Below, piece after piece: positions 23,840-34,579 of a stretch of DNA of 64,000 nt. The position numbers and the translations under genes were made by a program. How positions within the stretch are numbered: the stretch's first letter is position 1; every line of letters begins with the position of its first letter. The notes below the pieces were generated by a model. That model searched no databases. It was given only the letters and a program-made list of their open reading frames with translations, and was not told the DNA's origin. This stretch comes from Agapanthus africanus. Taxonomy: Eukaryota > Streptophyta > Magnoliopsida > Asparagales > Amaryllidaceae. The stretch lies in assembly GCA_030015575.1 (NCBI GenBank), contig JASDDO010000018.1, positions 228,517,138-228,581,137 of the forward strand, written 5' to 3'.

Positions 23840-25941
23840 TGTTGGAGATAGTGCCCTTAAAGTCAATTATTGGATCGCAGGTACGTGATTGCAATGATTG
23901 AGGCAGGACCTATACCGATATGACAGTCTTGCTCGAGATGATAGTATGCTATCTGGTTTGTCTTTATCATCGTATACATGCCTTAGTTCACTATTGCATG
24001 ATGATAGAGCCCATAGGATTCATGCTTGACTACCAGCAGTATGATGGCGATCATATACGTGGGAGCTGGAGTCTATAAACACATCCGTAAAGTGTCCCTA
24101 GTCATGGGAGTTTCGAGACAGGGCATCGATACTCCAGAGTAGACTAGTGCATACAGTCGAGACCCCGACGAGGGGCGGTGGCCGGTCTCACAAGCCACTG
24201 GTGTCAGTTGGATCACCTAAGATGTATACATGTGCTCATTGGGTTATGAGTACACCGGACAGGACTCACCGGGAACATGCTAGTTGGTATTATACATATC
24301 GTCAGATAGCAGTTCCCTGGTGACATGTGTACAGGTTAGTCTGTTGACCTGAGATCGTCATTTGTCTCGTGTGAGTTCCCACTGTGCTTAGATTACTACC
24401 CTACCACGCTCAAAGGAATTGTGCAAATAGGTTTTAGTTGGGTATAGTCCCGAGCCACATGGAGGCAGTGAGCGGATCGTCGGGGATTCGTCTCTCCCGG
24501 TATTGGGGGTTGATGTCGCGCAGTGCACGGGTGGCCATCACTAGAAATCCTCGGCCGAGGTATTGGAGAATTACTGATTTGGATCAGTAGTTTCTCAAAT
24601 GGTGATGGGATTCATGCTGACACGATTTATCGTGTTATTAGGGGTCTGACTTTATCCACCCCCTAGACTCGATATGCGATACTCTTTAGGCGAACGGACC
24701 AGACTGTATATACATTGTCACTGTGAGGTTCAGTAGGGTTTATGGATGAGTTCGCTCGTCAGCTTCCCTTCCAATCAATATATAGGCAACCGTTACGTAC
24801 AGCTTGTACCTCTGACGTGCTAGTGGTTATACCCAGTGCCAGTGTGTTGATGAGTCATTAGATTCCCCCACAGACACTTTCCCAAGTTCGGGCGAAACGT
24901 TGTAGAGGCCGTATAGTTTTTTGGCAAGGTACGGAAAATGCATGTGCGTTTTCGCACGTGTCATTTTTCGGGCAGATAATATTGGTCGGCTTTTGTTTAA
25001 GCCGGATTCGAGTATTATACTGCGTAGATATAAAATCTTTGTCTCAGATGCATTTGTATTCGGTCGTAATACAAATGCGGGTATGTTTATACTGTTACGC
25101 GGTTATCCTGAGATTCGTTTCAGGATCACTTTTGGAAGTTGCCAGTTTCCAGTTTTCTATCAGCCGTATTTAACATTCGGTTAAATACGGATTTATCTTT
25201 TCTTCTTGAGGGTGAGTCATGGGGTGAGTCATGAGTGGAAGCTTCATATTGTGATGACAAGGCTTAGTGACTCATGGATGCATTAATTGGTCATTAAATG
25301 AGTTGATGACTAGGTTTACTTAATTCATTGTATGCATTAATGAGTTGCTAGGTGTTGTGATGATTCATTCTCTTCATTAATTGTTATTCTCACCATTCCT
25401 CCTCCAACACTCACCCCCCCAGCCTATTTAGTGGCCGGCCCTTTCTTGGTTGGGATGATGGTTGCTTGTTAGAAAAAAAGATATAGTTATTTGGTTCATA
25501 GAAATTAAGCATACTCATTTCATATTTCCTCCCGATCCAAAAGGAAACTTCATTAACCGTTCGTCCATAGCTTTGGACGTAACGAGACAAAGTGTTCTAC
25601 TCATTCTCTACAACATCTTGGTCGTCTCTTTTAGCAAACTTGACGATTGAGTTGCCTCGGTTCAGAGGCGGGAGCCCGTTTAAAGATCCGTCGACGTGGT
25701 GCCACCTGAACGAGAAGACCGGTGATTCAGAAGATCGGAGCAGCCGCAACAAAGCATGGGATGATGGTTGAAGACCGAAGGACTCGGATCGTTCGGTATA
25801 ACTCTTCTACCCACTTTGTAGTTTGTTAGTTTAGCTTTAATGGCAGATCCGGGTTATAGTACGCGATAGCGCCAGTTGTAAAAAGTTTTTATTCCGCATT
25901 TGGCATCTGTTATACAGCCGAGGCGCTACCGTGGACTTACA
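23840..25941 (+). repeat. 3' LTR of Copia-2 (2102 bp)
   Basis: TGTTGGAGATAG to CTTACA, collinear with the 5' LTR and about 96 percent identical in the part compared by eye. Confidence 0.93.
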
Positions 25942-25946
25942 TATAT

Positions 25947-27916
25947 ATCCGCCATGTTTCACTACTATCTCCGGTATCGAGTATCCTCGCTAGGCTCGCC
26001 CGCCTCAAATGCGGCTATCCTGCCCCTCGGTCTCGACCGGGTCCACCATGTATCCAACTGTATATCTCCCCCCACTCAGTCTTGATAACGTATAAATCCA
26101 CGACCGTATAACTCCCCCACTCGGTCCGGAATAAAATCAAATCATAAAAACATCTCATGGTGGACATGTCATATCAATCATGAAAATCACTGGATTAATG
26201 CAATAACATACAAAACTCAAAACCATAAATCCTCAATAATACAATTACCTCTGAAATCAACCTAGAATACTCAAATACTGAACATGATATCAATGATGCG
26301 ATTTATTACTGTTATGGGTGTTTAAGGTATGATATGATTCATTTTTAACAAGAAATTTGCTAAGTGTAAAAGTGACATGTAATATCGACGATGTGTAGTG
26401 TAACATGTAAGATGTGCACGTGGCATAACTCGTCCATACTTGTGCAGTGTTCTAGCAACTAAACTAAATTATTTATAGATATGAGTGCATATTATCAATT
26501 TAGCATACCAAAGTAAAGCATTCATTTAAATAAACTACGGGCGTAACACGCCATCTCTACAAAATCCCCCGGTAGATGTTTATTCTACTCACCGGAAAAA
26601 CGTCGTATCTACTCAGAAATCGCCAATCCTTTTCCTTTCCTCGCGGCCTCTGAAGTTCCCGTATTTGAATCTAACAGCGAAAATTAACTTATATAAGGAA
26701 ACGGCTACTCCGACATGGCGAATATGAAAAACACACGTTCCTACGAACTAGTTATATTGTATATGACTATATTAAGCTATTTAACACTTAACCTTACTGG
26801 AATTAACCCGATTCTGCATCGCGATAGAAAACAGATCGCGATACGCTTTAACCGTGTCGTATTTTGGGTTTTTAGATACTTTTTCCGATATTAGCTTTCT
26901 GATTTTATATACAGTTAAACTAACTTGTTTAAATAATACCAAAATGGCCAAAATCATACACAGAAACCTACCCAACAGGACAAAACCACCTAGCTTCCTA
27001 CAAACCTGGCGACACCAGAATTTCTATATTGGTCGCCGGCCCAACTCCGATCCCCTGGGTTCGTGCTTCTATGGTTTTTTCTAGGTTCAACATACATCAT
27101 TTAGACCCTGTTTAGTTTAGTTAACATTTCTCAAAACTACAGCAGATTCAAACAGAGCTTAGTTTTTTTACAAAAATACGATATTATAGAACTTTTTCAT
27201 TTCAAATTAAACTAGTTACAGAATTCAAATTACTACTGTGGTTAAGAATTTTACCTACAAATAATTTTTTGGAAGAACACCCTCCAAGATGTACAAGCTC
27301 CTTGCCCTAGCTTGATGATGAGAAATCCTTAGATTTAGCTCCTTTCTTCTTCTTCTTTCTCTTGGTTTTTCTTGTTTTCTTTAGTTTTGTTTTTCTTTCA
27401 GAAATTTTCATTTTTTAAATTAGGTAAATGATCTGAACATATCATATATATGAGAAGAGGGAAGGGTGAGGTGGTAGAAGGAGGTGTCAAAGGCTAAAGG
27501 GTGTTATTCTCATGCAAGGAGGAGGTGTGGTGTGTAGGTTATGCATGAGAGTAGGAGGTGTCCATACATTATCATCTCCAAATTGAATTATCTTAGTAAA
27601 ATTCTGAACTAAAAACCTAATTTTACCTCTTTTTCATTTCCACCATAAATAAATTCTCATTAGCACAAATTCTAAAACTTTACATAGAAACCCTTCATAA
27701 CTTATGTTATTATAAAACACCTTTTTTATTAAAATGAAGCTAAAATTCATATTTAAACCCGTATAATTTATTTATGTTGCATACTAAAATTTTAATTTAA
27801 TTTGTTTTACACACATCTTATGAAATTGTCTTAATTGGTTTTAATAACTTTTTAATTTAACATTTTATTATTTAATTAATTAATTTTATTTATTTCAAAT
27901 TTTTCAAAAGGTTACA
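25947..27916 (-). repeat. Chromovirus C 3' LTR, proximal part (1.97 kb)
   Basis: Continues LTR C after Copia-2 and ends GTTACA (minus-strand start TGTAAC). Blocks match LTR A (catggtggac) and LTR B (cgccatgtcggagtagccg on the minus strand near 26720). No gene seen; ORFs here are fortuitous. Confidence 0.85.
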
Positions 27917-27936
27917 ATATTCCCCCCTTAAGAAAA
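27917..27936 (-). other. Polypurine tract of chromovirus C
   Basis: On the minus strand a purine run (ttaaggggggaat) directly precedes the LTR start at 27916. Confidence 0.85.
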
Positions 27937-27957
27937 TTCGGTCCCCGAATTTAAAAT

Positions 27958-28614
27958 TTAACTAGACATACCTTCGAAATGATGTAGAAATTTCTTCTGC
28001 ATCGCATCCTCGGTCTCCCAAGTAATCTCCTCATGATTCTTTCCTTGCCAAAGAACCTTTACAGATGGAAGTACCATCGATCTTAGTTTCTTTACCTGCC
28101 TGTCTAGAATAGCGACTGGCTGCACTGTGTAGGATAAATCCGGCTCAAGCTGTAAGGTCTGATGCTGGATCGCGTGAGAAGGATCGTGAAGATACTTGCG
28201 AAGCATCGAAACGTGAAACACCGGATGCATATCGGGAAAACTCGGTGCAAGTGCTAAACGATAAGCTACAGCACCCACTCTCACCAGAATCTCATAAGGT
28301 CCGACATATCTGGGGCTAAGCTTACCCTTCTTCCCGAAACGCATCACACCTTTCATCGGAGACACTCGAAGGAACACATGATCTCCACTTCAAACTCGAG
28401 TCTACAACGTCGTCGATCTGCATATGATTTCTGCCTGCACTGGGCCGCCCTCATTCTATCCCATATCAATTGAATCTTCTCTGTTGTCTCCTGTACTAAT
28501 TGCGGTCCTAAGATGCTACTCTCGCTCAGTTCCATCCAACAAACGGGTCATCGAGATTTCCTCCCATACAAAGCATCAAAGGGTGCCATTTGGATCGTCT
28601 CCTGAAAACTGTTG
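27958..28614 (-). pseudogene. pol: Chromovirus C integrase C-terminus with chromodomain, broken
   Basis: The frame starts at the Tat junction with FQETIQMAPFDALYGRKSR (about 28605-28550), then an in-frame TGA. It continues ELSESSILGPQLVQETTEK and AAQCRQKSYADRRR (28535-28390). After LEFEV a 1-base loss near 28385 shifts the frame. The rest (28377-27958) reads FLRVSPMKGVMRFGKKGKLS, the GPYEI region, then the chromodomain (ILDRQVKKLR through WETEDAMQKKF). Integrase joins cDNA to the chromosome; the chromodomain is proposed to steer it to heterochromatin. The catalytic core is missing from the window because the Tat element interrupts the gene at 28614. Confidence 0.92.
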
Positions 28615-29024
28615 TGTAGGGTGTTTTTTCGCCACCTCATTGAGATGGGAATACGCGCGCGCTTGTTAAGCGTACTACAGATTCCCCCTGCCTAGGGTAG
28701 GCCGAGGTTTATTTATTGTGGGGATCCGAATCTCCGGCAGCCGCGGACTAAGCTGCCGTTAATTACCCCTCGTCTTTGGAGCAAGGGAACCTCCGATTGA
28801 CGGGTTAAACTGGTCATGCGAACCCAATGTGCAGTATACGTGTAGTTTGTTTTGGAGGGCTTGGATATATCGGGAGCCACGGAAAGTTTTTACGGGGATC
28901 CCGCTACCCGGAAAGCAGGCTGGGGGTCAAGGGGGATAGCAGCCCCCTTGCGGGGTGCGGGGCAGCGCCCCTGCCCAAAATTTTTTTGGGGGGGACAGTG
29001 TTGTGGAGTGTGTGTGTATCTGTA

Positions 29025-29050
29025 CATATATATACATGTATATATATAAA
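29025..29050 (-). promoter_or_regulatory. TATA-box cluster in Tat 3' LTR
   Basis: An alternating TATATATA/CATG stretch lies about 80-105 bp downstream (minus strand) of the last G-box repeat. The 5' LTR has the same at about 43509-43531. Probable core promoter; the start site is inferred at about 28990-29000. Confidence 0.6.
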
Positions 29051-29131
29051 AAAAAGGGAAAAGCGCCCAAAGGACGTGTGGGGTCAGCGCCTTGAGCGCT
29101 GTGCGCTTAGGTACTGTGCGCTTAGGCGCTA

Positions 29132-29575
29132 GCGCACCACGTGTCGGCACGTGGGCGCTTTGCGCTTGAGCGCGGGGCGTTTGAGAGCAGGCGCGCCACG
29201 TGTCGGCACGTGGGCGCTTTGCGCTTGAGCGCTGGGCACTTGAGCGCAGGCGCGCCACGTGTCGGCACGTGGGCGCTTTGCGCTTGAGCATAAGGAGCTG
29301 GAGTGCAGGCGCTCCACGTGTCGGCATGTAGGCGCTTTGCGCTTCAACACAGGGTGCTTGAGCGCAGGCACGCCACATGTCGGCACGTGGGCGCTTTGCG
29401 TTTGAGCTCTAGGCGTTTGAGTGCAAGCACGCCACGTGTCGGCACGTGGACGCTTTGCGCTTGAGCGCCGGGTGCTTGAGCGCAAGCGCGCCTCGTGTCG
29501 GCATGTCGGCGCTTTGCGCTTGAGCGCTGGACGCTTGAGCGTGGGGCGCTTGAGCGCTGGGCGCTTGAGCGCTTG
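29132..29575 (-). repeat. 59-bp tandem repeats carrying inverted G-boxes, Tat 3' LTR
   Basis: Units start at 29132, 29191, 29250, 29309, 29368, 29427 and 29486. The core CCACGTGTCGGCACGTGG has two CACGTG G-boxes in inverted order; about ten CACGTG sites survive. Each unit also has the gcgctttgcgcttgagcgc block. The 5' LTR (43610-43737) has the array shortened by the Athila-2 insertion. Reading frames across it are repeat artefacts. Confidence 0.85.
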
Positions 29576-30294
29576 GGCGCCGGCGGAAAAAGAAGCTTTT
29601 AGCCCCAGAAATTCTCGAAAGAGAAATCAGAGTGGAGTTAAACACCTAAGATATTTTGGGGTTGATGAAAGGGGTTCTTCTTCTTTCTCCTCTTGTTGCT
29701 GGATCTTGAAGATCAAGAGATATGAGATTTTAAAAATCTCTTCTTTTTGAGATCTAATGGAAGATCTGAGTTCCCCTTTATGGGTTTTGTGGTCAAAACT
29801 ATTTAGTTTTATAAAATGAAAAGTAAAACTCTCGATTTAATTCAAAAGAAAGAAGGAGGTTTTGGAACCTTGAGGAAGGAGAAAAGATCTTAGATCTAAA
29901 TATTTTTGGAGAGAGAAAAAAAATTGTGTGATATTTTCATTATCCTTGCCATTATAGGCTATACACTTTACACATAGCCCCTTGGGCTTCACAAAACGCC
30001 ATTTTGCCTATTCCTTGGCTTATGTGCCATTTCTTTTTTGCAAATAAGCCATGGGCTTTACAAAAATTTGGCTTTATGCCTATTTTTCTTACATTTATGC
30101 ATAAAATAAAATAAAAGAAATACAACAAAATTATTTATTACAAAATTTTTATCTTGGCATGGGGGGAGGCCGGCCGCTTCATGTTCGGGCTCGACCTGGG
30201 CATGGACCCCCTGGATCTGGGTTTGGGCCCACTTGGCTTGGGGTTGACTTTGATTTTGACTTGGTCAACCGGGGTGTAAATTTTTACCCCAACA

Positions 30295-30352
30295 AATTGT
30301 CCCCCATCAATAAATGCACACCACATGTGGGTCGTGTGCATGAAATTGATGG
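30295..30352 (-). other. Polypurine tract of Tat element with adjoining hairpin
   Basis: The PPT reads ATTGATGGGGGACAATT on the minus strand (30311-30295). The arm CCATCAAT (30304-30311), which overlaps the PPT, pairs with ATTGATGG (30345-30352). ATGCACAC (30314-30321) pairs with GTGTGCAT (30334-30341). Confidence 0.75.
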
Positions 30353-30523
30353 ATCTTCTTTTACTTGGAGGCGACCTGATTTGGTTCCCGCTTTTTAGGA
30401 AGCTGGCACTGCCCTTTTTAAGACATGGACGGTCGTTGCTTGACATGTCTCCAAGACGGAGTGTCCGTGATAGACGTTTCCCTGGCCCGGAGTGATCTGG
30501 TTCCCGCTTTGTAGGAATCCTGC

Positions 30524-31276
30524 GCTGCCCTTTTTTTACGACATGGACGGTCAATGCTGCCCTTTTTGCGACTTGGACGGTCGATGCGGCCCTTTTAGCT
30601 ACTTGGACGGTCAATGCTGTCCTTTTTGAGACGTGGACGGTCGGTGCTGCCCTTTTAGCGACGTGGACGGTCGATGCTGCCCTTTTTGCGACTTGGACGG
30701 TCGGTGCTGCCCTTTTGCGACGTGGACGGTCGATGCTGCCCTTTTGCGACTTGGACGGTTGGTGCTGCCCTTTTAGCGACGTGGACGGTCGATTCTGCCC
30801 TTTTTGCGACTTGGACGGTCGATTATGCCCTTTTTGCGACTTGGATGGTCGATGCTGCCCTTTTAGCGACGTGGATGGTCGGTGCTGCCCTTTTTGCGAC
30901 TTGGACGGTCGATGCTGCCATTTTAGCGACGTGGACAGTCGGTTCTGCCATTTTAGCGACGTGGACGGTCTGTTCTGCCCTTTTTGCGACTTGGACGGTC
31001 AGATTTGCCCTTTTTGCGACTTGGATGGTCGATGCTGCCATTTTAGCGACGTGGACGGTCCGTGCTGCCCTTTTTGGACTTGGACGGTCGATGCTGCCAT
31101 TTTAGCGACGTGGACGGTCGGTTCTGCCATTTTAGCGACGTGGACGGTCGGTTCTGCCCTTTTTGCGACTTGGACGGTCGGTTCTGCCCTTTTTGCGACT
31201 TGGACGGTCGATGCTGCCATTTTAGCGACGTGGACAGTCGGTGCTGCCATTTTAGCGACGTGGACGGTCGGTTCTG
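30524..31276. repeat. 30-bp tandem array in the Tat 3' UTR (about 25 copies)
   Basis: The unit is close to gacgtggacggtcgatgctg followed by cccttttagc, with variants cgacttgg, ctgccatttt and ctttttgc. The length is divisible by 3, so several frames stay open and give Cys/Asp-rich or Val/Ala-rich pseudo-proteins that I do not regard as genes. Tandem repeats in the 3' UTR of Tat elements are a known source of satellite DNA. Confidence 0.92.
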
Positions 31277-32891
31277 GATTTGACTTACCCCGCTTCTTGC
31301 GGCGTCAGGGATGAAGTTGACTTGTTTCCGAGGTGGAATTGGATTCTGCTAGGGAGGTCATTGGTTGTTTTGCTGACTTGATGTGATTTAGGTTGACATC
31401 AGCATCGCTACGCTGGAATATGGTACCAGGAGCAAACCATCATTTGTCATGACAGGATTTGGGGATTTTGGTTTTGGTTTGGCATCAGAATCGCTGCACT
31501 GGAATATGGTATCAGGAGCGAATCATCATCTGCCATGAGGAAATTTCCCTCGTTCCCAGTTTAACGACTTAGGGGTCATCTGTTCCCAGTTTAACGACTT
31601 AGGGGTCTATTGGATTGGAGTTTGGGATTTTAGGGTTAGGGTAGGCATCAGCGTTGCTAATACTGAAGCACACGTGTCAGGAGCAATTCATCATTTGCCT
31701 ATTCCTGTTGGGGGAGCGATGGCTTAGGAGACAGGTTTAGGTCCCTATCACCTAAGGCTTTTCAATTTTATGGGCCGCGAGGGTCCCATAAAAGCATTTT
31801 CTCCCTACGAGTCGTAAGGATCCCGCAGGTGTATTTTCTCCTTAGGAGTCGTAAGGACTCCTAAGTGTGTTTTTCCTTTATGAGTCGTAAGGATCCCACA
31901 AAGGTTTGTTCTCCTCATGTATCGTGAGGACACATGAGTGGGTCTTCTTAATGGAGCATAATTCCAAAGGCGGAGACCTGCCGCATAACTGGTGATTGTG
32001 GTGGGGCATGGGTATGACGAGAATTATTTGAGCCCATGGATTGTATACGGCAATCAATTTGGGGACTGGCCGTAAGGCTAGAGAATTTTGAGAAATTGGA
32101 TTTTGGTTAGCGTCTGCATCGCTACACTGGAATATGGTACCAGGAGCGACTTATTATTCGCCGTTTGGGGACTTGGAATTTAGATCTTTTTTGGCATCCG
32201 CATTGCTGCACTGGAATAATGCTAGGAGCAACTCATCATTTTCCTTGGGAGGACTTAGGATTTGGGTTTTTGGTCGGCATCAGCACCGCTAACACTGAAG
32301 CGAAATGCCAGGAGCGACTCATCATTTGCCGTTGCCTTTTGGGGAACGATGGCTTAGGAGACAGGTTTAGGTCCCTATCATCTAAGGCTTTTCAATTTTA
32401 TGAGCCGTGAGGGTCTCATAAAAGCATTTTCTCCCTACGAGTCGAGAGGATCTCGCAGGTGTATGTTCTCCTTAGGAATCATGCGGATTCCTAAGTGTGT
32501 TGCTCCTTTGTGAGTCGTAATGATCTCACGCAAGGGTTTTCTCCTCACAAGGTCGAGAGGACTTTACGAGTGTATTTTATCTCTTTTCATGAGTTTGCGC
32601 CCTTTCGGGTTTTCACAAACTCGCCGGTAGTCCTGCGGTTTTTACTCACGGAGCCCTTTCGAGTTTTCATCCGTGCCCGTTTTGCTTGTGGACATACCTT
32701 TTTTTTTCTTTGTCTTTTTCTTCCTTTTTTTTCCTTATTTTTGGCCCCTGGTGGGACTTTAAAAGTAGTCTTACCGGCAGGATCTGGGAGAGATAGGGGT
32801 CATTTATGCCCGTGGATTGTATACGGTTTTGCAGGATGTATGATCCAGACCGTAGGGCTGATGTGTTCAATTCGCCTGCGACTTGGAGCAT
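31277..32891 (-). other. Tat 3' UTR, distal part, with dispersed duplications
   Basis: No gene seen. The phrase gctacactggaatatggtaccaggagcg and relatives recurs (about 31400, 31490, 31660, 32115, 32205, 32295). The longer block ggagacaggtttaggtccc...cctaaggcttttcaatttta...agcattttctccctacgag occurs at about 31725-31880 and 32345-32495. Confidence 0.75.
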
Positions 32892-34579
32892 TCACGTGTA
32901 GTGTTTTTTGAGATATCGGCCATTGATGGGCAGCATGGGCCTTTCTCCCTCGGCACTTATTAGTTGGAAGGATCCTCCGTCGAACACTTTCTCGATGACG
33001 TATGGTCCTTCCCAGTTCGGCTCGAATTTTCCCTTGGCATGTCGATTGGGGATGATCGGTCTTTTGAGGACCAACACCAATTCACCTTTCTTGAAAGCGC
33101 GGAGATGGGTTATCTTGTCATAGGCCCGTGACATTTGGGCTTGGTATAACTCTAGATTTTGCTACACCGTGAGCCTCTTTTCTTCGAGGGCATCGAGCTC
33201 TTCAAGTCGAAGGAGCATGTTTTCCTCCTCCGTCAACTCGTGCTGAACGGCCATTCTTAAGCTTAGAACTACGACTTCGAGGGGAGGACCGCCTCCACTC
33301 CGAAGAGCAATGAGTATGGAGTGGACTGAGTTGGAGTACGGTGCTTGGTACGATATGCCCACAACGCCTTGTGAAGTTTAAGATTTCAGTCTCTCTTGTT
33401 GGCTGAAGCATTTTTCCTCAGAAGCTTGCATAGAGTCTTATTGAAGGATTCGGCTAGCCTATTGGCTCTTGGATTATAGATGGAGGAATATCTCTAGTCT
33501 ATCTTGTGCTGAGTAGCGAACCTTGAGACATTGAAGCTCTTGAAAGAAGGCCCGTTGTCAGAAATGATTCTTCTTGGTGTACCGAAGCGTTATAGAATAT
33601 TATGCTGGAAGAATGTCAGAATATCTTTTGACTTGACTTCTTTTAGCGGGATAGCTTCAGCCCATCTGGAGAAGTAGTCTGTCGCGGCCAGTATGAACCG
33701 GTGGCCTTTGGATGACGGAGGATCAATTGGGCCAATAATGTCGGTGCCCCAGACTTCGAAGGGCCACGACGCCACCGTAAGATGCAACGGATTGGGATGC
33801 TTGTGAATGAAATAACCAAGGATTTGGTAGATCTGACATTTCATTGCATGCTCTCCGCAATCCCGTATCATGGTAGGCCAGTAATACCCAAGCCGTTTGA
33901 TTTGAAGTCGCATCTTGGGGCCAGATTAGTGAGCACCGCAAACGCCCAAATGAACATCTTTCATGACCTTCTGGGCTTCGGCCAATGATGGACACCTGAG
34001 CCAGAGTTGGTCATATGACCTGCGGTATAACGTGTTATTCTCAAACATGTATCGGAGAGCTCTTTTCTTCAGCTGAATTCTCGCAGATTTTTCTTCGGGC
34101 AGCTTGTCGTATCGGAAGTACTCTATGAATGGTTCTCTCCAATCAGGCTCGTCTTGGATGATCGAAGCTTCTTCGGCAGGACTGTTCTTCTGTTCCGCGC
34201 TTTCCTCTTCTTGTAGAGAGACTGGGGGTAGAATTTGTCGGCTCCTGACTGTGATCAGAATTTCGTCCATGTTAGGATCAGCCAGCTCCTTGGCTAAGTG
34301 AGCAAGTACGTCAGCCTTTCCATTCAACGCTCTAGGGACTCTCATTAGGTCAATGTGAGTGAACCGTTTCATGAGTTCCACCACTCGGCCTCTGTACAGA
34401 GCTAACTCGGGTTTGTATATCTTATAGTCGCCGTTTACTTAGTTGACGACAAGCTGGGAGTCACCGTAAACCCGTAGCCGAAGGATTTCCATTTCTATGG
34501 CGAGTTCCAAACTAGCTATCAGGGCCTCATACTCAGCTTCGTTGTTCGTTCGAGGCTCGGTGAGAGCGAAAGAACGCCG
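32892..34579 (-). pseudogene. pol: Tat pol: end of second RNase H plus integrase, broken
   Basis: From 34579 the frame has LTEPRTNNEAEYEALIA and DSQLVVN, the second half of the archaeal-type RNase H. A stop (34441-34443) follows, then VELMKRFTHIDLMRVPRALN and a Glu-rich linker. Integrase starts near 34000. In its zinc region one Cys appears to be Tyr (CQIYQ, about 33815), and there is a frameshift near 33920. The core shows WGTDIIGP (first Asp), IISDNG and LAESFNK, so the D-D-E set can be seen across three frames. The C-terminus (33134-32892) has ELVLVLKRPI and NWEGPYVIEKV and ends KKHYT. Stops lie at about 33590, 33483 and 33162. It joins new cDNA to host DNA. No chromodomain is seen, as expected for Tat. 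Confidence 0.9.

Larger units (their letters stand above)
16305..25941 (+). mobile_element. Copia-2: complete Angela-like element with decayed interior (9.6 kb)
   Basis: Two LTRs (16305-18407 and 23840-25941), PBS, leader, remnants of INT, RT and RNase H, and a polypurine tract. In the first ~355 bases the LTRs differ at about 15 sites by eye (about 4 percent), yet the interior has no intact gene. Family ends are TGTTGGAGATAG and CTTACA. The solo LTR at 34580 is the same family. Confidence 0.92.
15502..28614 (-). mobile_element. Chromovirus C: 3' half of a Tekay/Del-type gypsy element
   Basis: On the minus strand: integrase C-terminus and chromodomain (28614-27958), polypurine tract, then a 3' LTR from 27916 to 15502 that is split by Copia-2. 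Without Copia-2 the LTR is about 2.77 kb. The element is cut upstream at 28614 by the Tat insertion; its RT, PR, gag and 5' LTR would lie right of the window. Its insertion point is inside an LTR of its own family (A). Confidence 0.85.
28615..30294 (-). repeat. 3' LTR of the Tat element (1680 bp)
   Basis: Plus-strand ends TGTAGGGTG (28615) and CCCCAACA (30294). On the minus strand it starts TGTTGGGGTAAA after the PPT. It contains a 59-bp G-box array, a TATA cluster, and an imperfect copy of the GC hairpin that is perfect in the 5' LTR at 43412-43434. Confidence 0.92.

Noticed and set aside
29025..29050. Alternating TA repeat as a microsatellite of interest
   Set aside because: It is short and better explained as the LTR TATA region.
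28890..29645. Overlapping open frames on both strands with Ala/Arg/His repeats
   Set aside because: They arise from the 59-bp G-box repeats in the Tat LTR and have no gene context.
30674..31314. Long open frames with repeated Cys/Asp (plus) or Val/Ala (minus) peptides
   Set aside because: They are an effect of the 30-bp tandem repeat (a multiple of three) inside the Tat 3' UTR; several frames are open at once.
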